64,000 bases of DNA from Zhihengliuella alba (GTDB lineage: Bacteria > Actinomycetota > Actinomycetes > Actinomycetales > Micrococcaceae): positions 1-64,000 of the forward strand of contig NZ_BAABCJ010000002.1 in NCBI RefSeq assembly GCF_039538765.1. The letters run 5' to 3'. How positions within the stretch are numbered: position 1 is the first letter of the stretch; each line of letters opens with the position of its first letter. Below are positions 1 to 8,703 of the stretch, in pieces. The position numbers and the translations under genes were made by a program. Below the pieces are notes generated by a model, which was not told the DNA's origin, did no database searches, and worked only from the letters and a program-made list of their open reading frames with translations.

Positions 1-23
1 ACACTATTGAGTTCTCAAACAAC
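1..23 (-). promoter_or_regulatory. rRNA operon leader element (antitermination-box region)
   Basis: On the minus strand this reads GTTTGAGAACTCAATAGTGT, a string I recognise from the 5' leaders of actinobacterial 16S rRNA operons, where it lies in the boxA-like antitermination region before 16S processing. It sits about 60-80 nt downstream of a strong promoter on the same strand. The 16S gene should therefore begin just beyond the left edge, reading leftward. Recognition is from memory of Arthrobacter/Micrococcus leaders, not from an alignment. Confidence 0.6.
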
Positions 24-88
24 AGACACCCCGGACTACCACAACCAGGACCAACATCCCGACCGCTTCGCTCCGAAGCAACTCGAAT

Positions 89-117
89 ACCTTACCCGCA
101 TCCCCCCGCCGATGCAA
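89..117 (-). promoter_or_regulatory. rRNA operon promoter
   Basis: On the minus strand a -35 box TTGCAT (117-112) is followed after exactly 17 bp by a -10 box TAAGGT (94-89), a good housekeeping sigma-70/SigA promoter. It is followed by a GC inverted repeat in the leader (GCTTCG-GAG-CGAAGC) and the leader element at the window edge. AT-rich tracts near 205-245 lie upstream and could act as an UP element. The rest of 118-447 shows no credible gene. Confidence 0.6.
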
Positions 118-447
118 ACCGCAGAACCTGCGACCCGCACCACACCGGAGAACCCGCAACCCCCCACCCGAAACAATTCCCCGGGCGTTCGAAAACACCC
201 GCCGAAACGGATTCAAAAGAAAGGAGAAAAAGGATTCCGCCACCGCTTCGATCCTCAGCCCCGGATCCCTCCGTGCTGTCCTCGTCGCGACGACTCGAAA
301 TACTCTACACAGGAAACAGCACCCTGCAAAATCGGGCTGGACGCCCGGGCGTGTCGCCGCGGGATCCCCATGATTCCGGGGCTTCCGGGCCAGCGGCACC
401 CGCGATGCCTCGGTCAGCCGCTTCCAGTGGAGCGAGCGCGAACGAGA

Positions 448-508
448 GAGGGCGCGGCCCCGTCCTGCGCTGCCTGCGGTGCAGGTGCGTGGACGGGGCC
501 GCGCCCTC
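448..508 (-). terminator. tyrS terminator hairpin
   Basis: A perfect 18-bp inverted repeat (448-465 pairs with 491-508) surrounds a 25-nt loop that itself contains a smaller stem. It lies about 30 nt past the tyrS stop codon and before the rRNA promoter, so it probably separates tyrS transcription from the rRNA operon. There is no strong T-run after it, as is common in GC-rich actinobacteria. Confidence 0.7.
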
Positions 509-538
509 GGGAGTCGAGCTCCGGGAAGGACCGGCCGG

Positions 539-1855
539 CTATTCGCCGACCTCGATCACGGCCTGGTTCTTCTTGCCGCGGCGGACCAGCAGGAAGCGTC
601 CGTGCATGAGCTGCTCGCGGGAGATTACGGCCTCCGGGTCGGCGACCTTCGCGTTGTTCACGTAGGCCCCGCCGTCGGCGACGGCCCGGCGGGCGGCGGA
701 CTTGGAGTCCACCAGGCCCGAGGCCAGGAGGAGCTCGACGATGTTCAGCTCCCCCGCGTACTCGGCACTGGGCAGCTCGGCCGTCGCGGCGCGCAGCGTC
801 GCCTCGTCCAGCTCGGTGATGTCGCCCTTGCCGAACATCGCCTGGGATGCGGCGATGACCTTCTCCGTCGCCTCGACCCCGTGCACCAGCGACGTGACCT
901 CCCAGGCGAGGCGCTTCTGCGCCTCGCGGGCGAAGGGGCGCTCCGCGGTCGCGGCCTCGAGCGTCTCGATCTCCTCGCGGCCCAGGAACGTGAAGACCTT
1001 GAGCCGCTCGGCCACATCTGCGTCGGCGGTGTTCAGCCAGAACTGGTAGAAGGCGTACGGCGAGCACATCTCCGGGTCCAGCCAGATGGCATTGCCCTCG
1101 CTCTTGCCGAACTTGGTCCCGTCCGCATTGGTGATCAGCGGCGTGCCGAAGGCGTGGACGGACGTGCCCTCCACCTTGCGGACGAGCTCCGTGCCGGCGG
1201 TGAGATTGCCCCACTGGTCCGAGCCGCCCGTCTGGAGCACGCAGTCGTAGTCGCGGTGGAGCTGCAGGTAGTCCATGGCCTGCAGGATCTGGTAGCTGAA
1301 CTCGGTGTAGCTGATGCCCTCGTCCGAGTTCAGGCGCGCGGCGACGATCTCCTTCTTGATCATCGTCCCCACGCGGAAGTGCTTGCCGATCTCCCGCAGG
1401 AAGTCGATGGCCGACAGCGGGGCCGTCCAGTCGAGGTTGTTGACCATCCGGGCGGCGTTCGCGCCCTCGAAGGACAGGTAGTTGGCAACCTGGGCCTCCA
1501 GTTTGCGCACCCACTCCCCCACGACCTCGCGGGTGTTCAGCACGCGCTCCGCGGTCTGCCGGGGATCCCCGATCAGACCGGTGGAGCCGCCGACGAGGCC
1601 GAGCGGGCAGTGCCCGGCCAGCTGGAGCCGGCGCATGTTCAGCAGCTGCACCAGGTGCCCGAGGTGCAGGGACGGCGCCGTCGGGTCGAAGCCGACGTAA
1701 TAGGTGATCGGGTCACCGGCCAGCAGTTCCTCGAGGGCGGCCTCGTCCGTGGACACGTGCACGACGCCGCGCCACTTCAGCTCCTGCCAGATGTTCTCGA
1801 AGCTCGGATCGTTCTTCTGCTGCGCCAGAACGGCGTTGGTTTCAGTCGGTGACAC
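539..1855 (-). CDS. tyrS: Tyrosine--tRNA ligase
   Basis: Charges tRNA-Tyr with tyrosine in the cytosol. The 438-residue protein has the class I synthetase signatures: an HIGH-type motif HLGH at residues 64-67 within PSLHLGHL, a GGSTGLIGDP loop, a KMSKS-type loop read as KFGKS about residue 250, and a C-terminal S4 RNA-binding domain ending in a basic RRGKKNQ stretch. The length matches bacterial TyrRS. It is the gene nearest the rRNA operon, downstream of the helD-like gene on the same strand (31-nt gap). The start ATG gives an N-terminus MSPTETNAV before the conserved ENIWQELKWRG segment. Confidence 0.97.
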   Translation of the reverse strand: MSPTETNAVLAQQKNDPSFENIWQELKWRGVVHVSTDEAALEELLAGDPITYYVGFDPTAPSLHLGHLVQLLNMRRLQLAGHCPLGLVGGSTGLIGDPRQTAERVLNTREVVGEWVRKLEAQVANYLSFEGANAARMVNNLDWTAPLSAIDFLREIGKHFRVGTMIKKEIVAARLNSDEGISYTEFSYQILQAMDYLQLHRDYDCVLQTGGSDQWGNLTAGTELVRKVEGTSVHAFGTPLITNADGTKFGKSEGNAIWLDPEMCSPYAFYQFWLNTADADVAERLKVFTFLGREEIETLEAATAERPFAREAQKRLAWEVTSLVHGVEATEKVIAASQAMFGKGDITELDEATLRAATAELPSAEYAGELNIVELLLASGLVDSKSAARRAVADGGAYVNNAKVADPEAVISREQLMHGRFLLVRRGKKNQAVIEVGE

Positions 1856-1886
1856 GCGCCTTAACGTAGCAGTTCCGGGAACGGGT

Positions 1887-4214
1887 TCAGGAACCCGGCT
1901 CGAAACCTTCCGGCACCGTCTTGGCGGCGATCACACGGAGCCGCTGGGTCGCACGGGTCATGGCGACGTAGAGGTCGCCGAGCCCGCCGTCGGCCTCGGC
2001 GACGAGGTCCTCCGGCTCCAGCAGCACCACGACGTCGAACTCCAGCCCCTTGGCCTCGTGCGCCGTGGTGACCACGACGTCCTGCTCGACGCCGCCCGAG
2101 CCCGTGCCCACGCGGCGGCCGAACAGCCCGACGGCGGCGCGGCGCGCCTCGGCGAGCAGCGTGCGCGGGGCGATGATGGCCGTCAGGCCGCCCTCGGCCT
2201 TCTCCACCTCGCCGGGCAGGACCTCGGTGAGGTGCGCGACGACGTCGTGCCCCTCCACGTGGTCCACCACCGGCGGCCACTGGCCGTCGCGGACGGCCTT
2301 CGGCGTGGAGACCGTCAGGCCCGCGCGCTGGGCGACGCGGGCCGCGGCCTCGGCGATCTGGGTGGGCGTGCGGTAGTTGACCGTCAGCTCCTCGAGCCGG
2401 AACCGGTCCCCCACGAACGGCTCGAGGGCCTGGCTCCAGCTCGTGGCGCTCGCGGCCGAGGAGGCCTGCGCGATGTCGCCGACCACGGTGAAGGACTTCA
2501 TGGGGCACCGACGCATGAGCAGGCGCCACTGCATGGGCGAGAGCTCCTGGGCCTCGTCCACCACCACGTGCCCGTAGGCCCAGGTGCGGTCCAGCCGCGC
2601 ACGCTCGGCGGCGGTGACGGCGGGGCCCGTCTCCCGGTTGAACTCGAGCAGCTCGTCGGCCGTGACCAGACCGTCGTTGCCCTTCTCCTCCAGCATGGCG
2701 TTGGTCGCCTCGATGGTGGCCTCGGCGATCTCGCGGTCCCGCTTGGAGGCCTCGCCCCCCTGACCGGCGGCCTCGGCGTAGTCGCCGAGGAGCTCGGCCG
2801 CCTCGTCCAGCAGCGGGACGTCGGCCTCGGTCCACGGGGCGTCGGCGGGGCGCAGCAGGGTCAGGACCTCGCGGGCGCTCAGGTGGGGCGCGGCGGCGAC
2901 CAGCTGCTCGGGCCTCGAGAGCAGGTCGGACACGAGCTTCTGCGGCGTGACGGGCATCCAGCACAGGTTCAGCGCGATCCGGACGTCACGCGAGGCGCGC
3001 ACGTCCTCCACGAGGTAGGAGCGGTCGGCCTTGTTGCCGCCGCCCGAGGACTCCTCGAGCCTCGCCTCGAGCTGGTCGGCCAGCTCCTTGACGAGGGTCT
3101 TGACGAAGGTCGCCCGGGCCTCGTTGTGCGGCTTGCCGGTGCCCCGCGCCTTGTCGCGGGCACGCTTGACCTGCTTGACGGACAGCGTCAGGGGCGTGCC
3201 CTCGACGACGACGCGCCGGTCTCCCTGCGGGAGCCGCTGCCGGCGGGCGACGGCGCGCTTGACGACGTCGGCCATCCGGAGGTCCCCCTTGAGCCGTCCG
3301 GCCTCGCGGGACGGCTCCGCGACGGCGTCGACGCCCGGCATCAGCTGGCCGATGCTGGCCATGACCACGCCGGTCTCGCCGAGCGAGGGCAGCACGCGCT
3401 CGATGTAGCGCATGAAGGACAGGGACGGGCCGACGAGCAGCACGCCGGCGGACTTCAGCCGCTCGCGGTGCTCGTAGAGGAGGTAGGCGGCGCGGTGGAG
3501 CGCCACGGCCGTCTTGCCGGTGCCGGGCCCGCCCTGGACCACGACGACGCCGGACATCGGGGTGCGGATGATCCGGTCCTGCTCCGACTGGATGGTGGAG
3601 ACGATGTCCCCCATCCGGCCCGTGCGGCGCTGCGTGAGGGCGGCCAGCAGGGCACCCTCGCCCTGGTGCACCGCGACCTCGTCGAGGAGCGTCTCATCGA
3701 GCACGTCGTCCTCGAGCCCCACGACGGCGCGGCCCTTCAGGAGCAGATGGCGGCGGCGGCGCACGCCGAGCCGCTCGTGGGCCGTGGCCTGGTAGAAGGC
3801 CCCGGCCTCGGGCGCGCGCCAGTCGATCATGAGCCGGCGCTGCTCCGGGTCCGTCAGGCCGATGCGCCCGATGTAGCGCGTCGCCCCGGCCTCGAGCGCG
3901 TCGAGGTCGACGACGTCGTCGCCCGACGCGCTCGCGAGGTCCACGCCGTCCATGTCCAGCCGGCCGAAGACGAGGCGTTCCTCGACGGCGTTCAGCTGGG
4001 CCAGCCGGTCCTCGTAGAGGGTCGCGTAGGAGTCCCGCTCGGACTGGTTCTGCAGGGAGCCGACGGCGCCCTGGCGGCGGATGCGGGCCAGCTGCTCGGT
4101 CTTCTCCGCGCGCAGCTCGTCCAGCCGCTGGTACAGGTTCGCCACGTGCTGGCGCTCGCGGTCCAGATCCGTCGTCGAATCCAAGTCCGAGGCTGACGTC
4201 GGTACGTCGACCAT
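1887..4214 (-). CDS. HelD-like RNA polymerase-recycling ATPase (UvrD/Rep superfamily)
   Basis: A 775-residue superfamily-1 helicase-like ATPase. Visible parts: an N-terminal charged coiled-coil (residues 15-60) typical of HelD, Walker A GGPGTGKTAV near residue 228, a late DEAQELSP Walker B, a GDIAQ motif, and the C-terminal motifs AHEAKGLEFDVVV and YVAMTRATQRLRV. The early insertion of the coiled coil before Walker A and the split ATPase domain distinguish HelD from UvrD/PcrA. HelD proteins strip stalled RNA polymerase from DNA, and the HelR branch in actinobacteria confers rifampicin tolerance. Which branch this belongs to cannot be settled by eye. It stands between apt and tyrS, all on the minus strand. 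Confidence 0.88.
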   Translation of the reverse strand: MVDVPTSASDLDSTTDLDRERQHVANLYQRLDELRAEKTEQLARIRRQGAVGSLQNQSERDSYATLYEDRLAQLNAVEERLVFGRLDMDGVDLASASGDDVVDLDALEAGATRYIGRIGLTDPEQRRLMIDWRAPEAGAFYQATAHERLGVRRRRHLLLKGRAVVGLEDDVLDETLLDEVAVHQGEGALLAALTQRRTGRMGDIVSTIQSEQDRIIRTPMSGVVVVQGGPGTGKTAVALHRAAYLLYEHRERLKSAGVLLVGPSLSFMRYIERVLPSLGETGVVMASIGQLMPGVDAVAEPSREAGRLKGDLRMADVVKRAVARRQRLPQGDRRVVVEGTPLTLSVKQVKRARDKARGTGKPHNEARATFVKTLVKELADQLEARLEESSGGGNKADRSYLVEDVRASRDVRIALNLCWMPVTPQKLVSDLLSRPEQLVAAAPHLSAREVLTLLRPADAPWTEADVPLLDEAAELLGDYAEAAGQGGEASKRDREIAEATIEATNAMLEEKGNDGLVTADELLEFNRETGPAVTAAERARLDRTWAYGHVVVDEAQELSPMQWRLLMRRCPMKSFTVVGDIAQASSAASATSWSQALEPFVGDRFRLEELTVNYRTPTQIAEAAARVAQRAGLTVSTPKAVRDGQWPPVVDHVEGHDVVAHLTEVLPGEVEKAEGGLTAIIAPRTLLAEARRAAVGLFGRRVGTGSGGVEQDVVVTTAHEAKGLEFDVVVLLEPEDLVAEADGGLGDLYVAMTRATQRLRVIAAKTVPEGFEPGS

Positions 4215-4337
4215 GGATGCTCCTGACTGAAGGTGAAGCGGAAATGAAGGGCGTACCAGTCTACGCCGTCGTGCCGGGGCGCCGGGGACAGCCCGCGCGG
4301 CCGCCGGAGGACCGCCGTCGGGCGGCCCGGCGCGCGG

Positions 4338-4874
4338 TCAGACGCGCTGGAGCGCGTGGACCTCGTGCGGGGCGAGTTTCTGGCGCCCGCCGAGGCCGTC
4401 CAGCTCCAGGACGACGCCGATGCCGACCACTTCGGCGCCGGCGCGCTCGACCAGCCGGACGGCGGCGCCGACCGTCCCGCCGGTGGCGAGGACGTCGTCC
4501 AGGAGGAGGACGCGGGTGCCGGGGGCGATGTCGTCGCGGTGCAGCTCGAGCGTCGCGGTGCCGTACTCGAGGAGGTAGTCCTCGGCGTGGACCTCGCGGG
4601 GCAGCTTGCCCTTCTTGCGCAGCGTCACCATCCCGGTCCCGGCCGCGTAGGCGCCGGCCGCGGCCAGGACGAAGCCGCGGGCCTCCAGCCCCGCGATGAC
4701 GTCGAACCGCCCCGCGAACGGGGCGATGACCTCGTCGACGATCCGCTTCAGGCCCTCTGCGTCGGCGAAGACCGGCGTGAGGTCCTTGAAGGAGATCCCC
4801 GGGCGGGGGTAGTCGGGGACGACGGCGGCGAGCCGGTCGAGCAGGTCGGCGATGGGTTCCTCAGAGTTCTGCAC
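4338..4874 (-). CDS. apt: Adenine phosphoribosyltransferase
   Basis: Salvages adenine with PRPP to AMP. Contains the PRPP-binding signature VLLLDDVLATGGTVGAA and the N-terminal DYPRPGISFKDLTPV segment typical of Apt. I place the start at GTG 4874 (VQNSEEPIADLL), giving 178 residues, the usual family size; a longer ATG reading from 4982 would add a low-complexity Arg/Pro tail and overlap the upstream glycosylase gene by about 100 nt. With the chosen start the gene begins 11 nt after that gene's stop, so the two are probably co-transcribed. Confidence 0.93.
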   Translation of the reverse strand: MQNSEEPIADLLDRLAAVVPDYPRPGISFKDLTPVFADAEGLKRIVDEVIAPFAGRFDVIAGLEARGFVLAAAGAYAAGTGMVTLRKKGKLPREVHAEDYLLEYGTATLELHRDDIAPGTRVLLLDDVLATGGTVGAAVRLVERAGAEVVGIGVVLELDGLGGRQKLAPHEVHALQRV

Positions 4875-4885
4875 GGTAGAAGATT

Positions 4886-5560
4886 CTAGTCGCGCCGGCG
4901 CGGGCTCCCCGACTCGCGGCGCCGGACCGCGGCGGGACGGTAGCGGGACACCGAGCGCTCGCCCTCGAGCCAGAAGCGCCACGGATACTCCTCGCCGCCG
5001 CCGGGTCCGGAGACGCCGGTCCGCGGGCCCGTGGAGTGCCGGGGCGCCCGATCCGCGACGCCGTCGAGGGCGACCGTCCCCGGGCCGTGGACCCCCGCGG
5101 TCCCGTGGTCGACCGGCAGCCCGGTGTGCTCGAGTGTGAGCCCGAGCGCCTGGGCCAGCCGGGCCGGGCCGCTGGCCAGCTGGGGCCCGGGCGCGCCGGC
5201 GCGGCCGCGGCGTGCGACGGCGGTGTCGACGCCGGCGACGACCTCGCCGGCGCGCATCAGGACCGCCGAGGCGCTGCCGTCCGTCCCGCAGACGATGTTG
5301 GCGCAGTGGTGCATGCCGTACGTGAAGTACACGTACAGGGTGCCGGGCGGGCCGAAGAGCGCCGAGTTCCGGGCCGTGCGGCCGCGGTAGCCGTGCGAGC
5401 CCGGGTCGATGCCGCCCTCGTACGCCTCCACCTCGGTGAGCCGGATCGCCACCGTGCGGCCGTCGACGCAGGTGGAGACCGTGCTGCCGAGCAGGCGCGG
5501 GGCGACGACGCGGGCCGGTTCTCCCAGCAGGTGCGAGGTGGCGGATCCGGTGTGCGTCAT
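4886..5560 (-). CDS. DNA-3-methyladenine glycosylase (Mpg/AAG family)
   Basis: Base-excision repair glycosylase that removes alkylated purines such as 3-methyladenine. The 224-residue protein carries the AAG-fold signatures: an N-terminal ARVVAPRLLG, the catalytic-region RLTEVEAYEG (Glu activates water), RNSALFGPPGTLYVYFTYGMH, and NIVCG. Length fits the family. It lies between argH (37-nt gap) and apt on the same strand. The C-terminal 25 residues are Arg/Ser-rich and poorly conserved-looking. Confidence 0.93.
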   Translation of the reverse strand: MTHTGSATSHLLGEPARVVAPRLLGSTVSTCVDGRTVAIRLTEVEAYEGGIDPGSHGYRGRTARNSALFGPPGTLYVYFTYGMHHCANIVCGTDGSASAVLMRAGEVVAGVDTAVARRGRAGAPGPQLASGPARLAQALGLTLEHTGLPVDHGTAGVHGPGTVALDGVADRAPRHSTGPRTGVSGPGGGEEYPWRFWLEGERSVSRYRPAAVRRRESGSPRRRD

Positions 5561-5597
5561 GGCCCCAGCGTACTCAGGCGGCGGACGGGCCTGCGGG

Positions 5598-7043
5598 CTA
5601 CGCCTGGGCGGCGTACTCGCGCAGCGGGGCGGCCTGGCGCTTGAGCTCGGCCAGCTGGGCGTCGACGGCGGTGGGGCCGGTGCCGCCCTGCGAGCTGCGC
5701 GAGTTCAGCGAGCCCTCCGTGGTGAGCACGGAGCGGACGTCCGCCGTGATCCGGGGCGAGATCGCCGCGTACTCCTCGTCGGTGAGGTCCCAGAGCTCGA
5801 CCCCGCGGGCCTCGGCGGCCTGGACGGCCGCCCCGGAGAGCTCGTGCGCCTCGCGGAACGGCACGCCCTCGAGGACCAGCCACTCGGCGATGTCCGTCGC
5901 CAGGGCGAAGCCCTGCGGCGCCAGCTCGGCCAGGCGCTCGGTGTTGAACGTCAGCGTGGCCACCATGCCGGACACCGCGGGCAGCAGCAGCTCGAGGGTG
6001 TCCGCGGCGTCGAACACCGGCTCCTTGTCCTCCTGCAGGTCGCGGTTGTAGGCCAGGGGCAGGCCCTTGAGCGTGGCGAGCAGGCCGGTGAGGTCGCCGA
6101 TGAGGCGCCCGGACTTGCCGCGGGCGAGCTCGGCGACGTCCGGGTTCTTCTTCTGCGGCATGATCGACGAGCCGGTGGAGTAGGAGTCGTGCAGCGTCAC
6201 GAAGGACGCCTCCTTGGTGGCCCAGAAGATGACCTCCTCCGAGATCCGGGACAGGTCCACGCCGATCATGGCGGAGACCCAGGCGAACTCGGCGAAGACG
6301 TCGCGGGAGGCGGTCCCGTCGATCGAGTTCCACACGGCCGAGTCGAAGCCCAGCTCGGCTGCGACGGCGTTCGGGTCCAGCCCGAGCGACGAGCCGGCGA
6401 GCGCGCCGGATCCGTACGGCGACACCGCGGCGCGGCGGTCCCAGTCGGCGAGCCGCTGCACGTCGCGCAGCAGGGCCCACGCGTGAGCGAGGAGGTGGTG
6501 GGAGAGCAGGACAGGCTGCGCGTGCTGCAGGTGGGTGCGCCCCGGCATGGGCGCGTACGGGTGCGCCTCGGACTGGGCGATGAGCGCGTCGACGACGTCG
6601 AGGACGCCGCGGCCGATGATCCGCGCGTGGTCGCGCAGGAACATCCGGCCCATGGTGGCGATCTGGTCGTTGCGCGAGCGCCCGGCGCGCAGCTTGCCGC
6701 CCAGGGCCGGGCCGGCCCGCTCGATCAGCCCGCGCTCCAGGGAGCCGTGCACGTCCTCGTCGCTCTCCGACGGCGTGTAGACACCGGAGCGAACGTCGGC
6801 CTCGAGCCGGTCGAGGGCCTCGATCATGCCGTCGAGCTCGGCGTCGTCCAGCAGGCCCGCCCGGTGCAGGACGCGGGCGTGCGCACGGGAGCCGGCGATG
6901 TCGTAGGGCGCCAGGCGCCAGTCGAAGTCGGTGGACTTGCTCAGCGCGGCCAGCGCGTCCGCGGGCCCGCCCGCGAAGCGGCCTCCCCAGAGGGAGCCCT
7001 CGTTGGTGGCCTGGGACTTGGCGGATTCAGCCTGGGAGGACAT
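5598..7043 (-). CDS. argH: Argininosuccinate lyase
   Basis: Last step of arginine synthesis: cleaves argininosuccinate to arginine and fumarate. The fumarase/aspartase signature GSSIMPQKKNP is present, together with GRSRNDQIAT and the N-terminal LWGGRFAGG. I choose ATG 7043 (MSSQAES, 481 residues) because GAAAGGAG lies 4-5 nt before it; an in-frame start at 7112 would add 23 residues overlapping the operator region. It follows argR on the same strand but has its own upstream ArgR-box-like region, so it may be transcribed separately from argCJBDFR. Confidence 0.97.
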   Translation of the reverse strand: MSSQAESAKSQATNEGSLWGGRFAGGPADALAALSKSTDFDWRLAPYDIAGSRAHARVLHRAGLLDDAELDGMIEALDRLEADVRSGVYTPSESDEDVHGSLERGLIERAGPALGGKLRAGRSRNDQIATMGRMFLRDHARIIGRGVLDVVDALIAQSEAHPYAPMPGRTHLQHAQPVLLSHHLLAHAWALLRDVQRLADWDRRAAVSPYGSGALAGSSLGLDPNAVAAELGFDSAVWNSIDGTASRDVFAEFAWVSAMIGVDLSRISEEVIFWATKEASFVTLHDSYSTGSSIMPQKKNPDVAELARGKSGRLIGDLTGLLATLKGLPLAYNRDLQEDKEPVFDAADTLELLLPAVSGMVATLTFNTERLAELAPQGFALATDIAEWLVLEGVPFREAHELSGAAVQAAEARGVELWDLTDEEYAAISPRITADVRSVLTTEGSLNSRSSQGGTGPTAVDAQLAELKRQAAPLREYAAQA

Positions 7044-7103
7044 GCCGCTCCTTTCGGTGCCGGCGGGCCGGCGTCGAGGACCTGCCACGGACGACGTGGC
7101 AAA

Positions 7104-7135
7104 CTTATTCACTAGTGTACATAACTATGCATAGC
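7104..7135 (-). promoter_or_regulatory. Putative ArgR operator (ARG boxes) upstream of argH
   Basis: An AT-rich island in very GC-rich DNA. On the minus strand it reads CTATGCATAG, TTATGTACAC, TAGTGAATAAG, resembling two adjacent ARG boxes (ATGCATA and TGAATAA half-sites as in actinobacterial and E. coli ARG boxes). It lies about 60 nt before the argH start and 30 nt after the argR stop. A similar island precedes argC, supporting shared control by the ArgR encoded next door. Confidence 0.55.
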
Positions 7136-7162
7136 GGGCGGCGCCGGGCGCCTGCGGCCCGG

Positions 7163-7717
7163 CTATGCCTGGTCGGCGAGCTCCAGGAACCGCGCCGCCA
7201 CGTCCTCGCCGCCGGCGGGGTCGCGGGTGATGATCATGACGGTGTCGTCTCCGGCGATGGTCCCGAGCACGTCCGGCATGATCGAGTGGTCGATCGCGAG
7301 GGCGAGCCAGTTGGCCGCCCCGGGCGGGGTGCGCAGGACCACGATATTCGCGGAGGCCTCCGCCGTGACGAGCAGCTCGGCGCAGAGCTTGGCGAGGCGG
7401 GCGTCGAGGACTTCCTGCGCGACCGCCGTCCGCGGGCCCCGGTCCCCGCCCTCGCTGCGCACGGCGTAGACCAGCCCGCCCTCGTTGCCGCGGACGCGGA
7501 TGGCGCCGATCTCCACCAGGTCGCGGGAGAGCGTCGCCTGGGTGACCTGCAGACCCTCGGCGGCGAGCAGCTGGGCCAGCTCCGCCTGCGAGCGCACGGA
7601 CTCGACGGCCAGGATCGCCTTGATCCGCTCCTGGCGGGCCGTCTTGGTGGACGGCTGGCCCTTGGCGGCGTCCGCCTCGGCGACCCGTTCCCGCGGCCCG
7701 GTGCTCTCCGCGCTCAT
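7163..7717 (-). CDS. argR: Arginine repressor
   Basis: Arginine-responsive hexameric repressor of arginine biosynthesis. The 184-residue protein has an N-terminal winged helix (TARQERIKAILAVESVRSQ, then QVTQATLSRDLVEIGAIRV, about residues 25-75) and the C-terminal arginine-binding trimerisation domain with APPGAANWLA-like and the conserved GTIAGDDTVMIITR. Start ATG 7717 overlaps the argF stop by ATGA, so it is translated as the last gene of argCJBDFR. The first 24 residues before the winged helix are charged and probably disordered. Its likely targets are the AT-rich islands before argC and argH. Confidence 0.96.
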   Translation of the reverse strand: MSAESTGPRERVAEADAAKGQPSTKTARQERIKAILAVESVRSQAELAQLLAAEGLQVTQATLSRDLVEIGAIRVRGNEGGLVYAVRSEGGDRGPRTAVAQEVLDARLAKLCAELLVTAEASANIVVLRTPPGAANWLALAIDHSIMPDVLGTIAGDDTVMIITRDPAGGEDVAARFLELADQA

Positions 7718-8703
7718 TCCGAGTGCTCCAGCCCGGTTCGCTCCAGGCCGGCCGCGGCCGCGTCGGCGAGGCCGGACTTCGCGAGCAGCCAGGCCAGCAG
7801 GGCCTTCTGCGCGTGGAGCCGGTTCTCGGCCTCGTCCCAGACGACCGACTGCGGGCCGTCGATGACGTCGGCGTCGATCTCGTAGCCCCGGTAGGCGGGC
7901 AGGCAGTGGAGCACGATCGCGTCGTCGGCGGCGAGCCGCAGTGCCCCGGCCGTCAGCGCGTAGTCGCGGAAGAGCTCCTGCCGTTCGGCCTTCTCGTCCT
8001 CCTGGCCCATGGAGATCCAGGTGTCGGTGGCGACGACGTCGGCACCGGCCAGCGCCTCGGCGGCGTCCTCCGTGACGGTGACGGAGCCGCCTGTCTCGGC
8101 GGCGCGGGTCCGAGCGGCGGCGACGACGCCGTCGTCCGGCAGGTAGCCCGCCGGCCCGGCGAGGCGCACGTGCATCCCGGCCGTGACGCCGGCGAGCAGG
8201 TAGGAGGCAGCCATGTTGTTGGCGGAGTCCCCGAGGTAGGCCATGGTGAGGCCGGGCAGGTCGCCCTTGTGCTCGCGCACCGTCAGCAGGTCGGCCAGCA
8301 GCTGGCAGGGGTGGTACTCGTCGGAGAGGGCGTTGACCACCGGGACGGTGGAGTGCGCGGCCATCTCCTCCAGCCCCGACTGCGCGTAGGTGCGCCACAC
8401 GACCGCGGAGACCATCCGGCTGAAGACGCGCGCCGAGTCGGCGAAGGACTCCTTGTGCCCGAGCTGCGACTCCCCCGGGTTGATGATCAGCGCATTGCCG
8501 CCGAGATCGGCGACGCCGGCCGCGAAGGAGACGCGCGTGCGGGTGGAGGTCTTGTCGAAGATCACGGCGACGGTCTGGGGCCCGGCGAGGGGCTTGAACG
8601 CGAACCGGTCCCGCTTCATCGCGGCGGCCAGATCCAGGATCTCGGCCTGCTCGGCCTGCGTGACGTCGGTGTCGGCCAGGAAGTGGCGCAGGGTGGTGCT
8701 CAT
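7714..8703 (-). CDS. argF: Ornithine carbamoyltransferase
   Basis: Transfers a carbamoyl group to ornithine to form citrulline. Carbamoyl-phosphate-binding STRTRVSF is near residue 53, the PALM-equivalent region includes LSDEYHPCQLLADLLT, and the ornithine/catalytic HCLPAYRGYEI loop is at the C-terminal part. The 329-residue length is normal. It overlaps argD upstream and argR downstream by ATGA junctions, indicating one operon with coupled translation. Confidence 0.97.
   Translation of the reverse strand: MSTTLRHFLADTDVTQAEQAEILDLAAAMKRDRFAFKPLAGPQTVAVIFDKTSTRTRVSFAAGVADLGGNALIINPGESQLGHKESFADSARVFSRMVSAVVWRTYAQSGLEEMAAHSTVPVVNALSDEYHPCQLLADLLTVREHKGDLPGLTMAYLGDSANNMAASYLLAGVTAGMHVRLAGPAGYLPDDGVVAAARTRAAETGGSVTVTEDAAEALAGADVVATDTWISMGQEDEKAERQELFRDYALTAGALRLAADDAIVLHCLPAYRGYEIDADVIDGPQSVVWDEAENRLHAQKALLAWLLAKSGLADAAAAGLERTGLEHSE

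Noticed and set aside
4285..4335. Terminator after apt
   Set aside because: Complementary GC blocks exist but pair only imperfectly with a long loop, not distinguishable from background GC structure.
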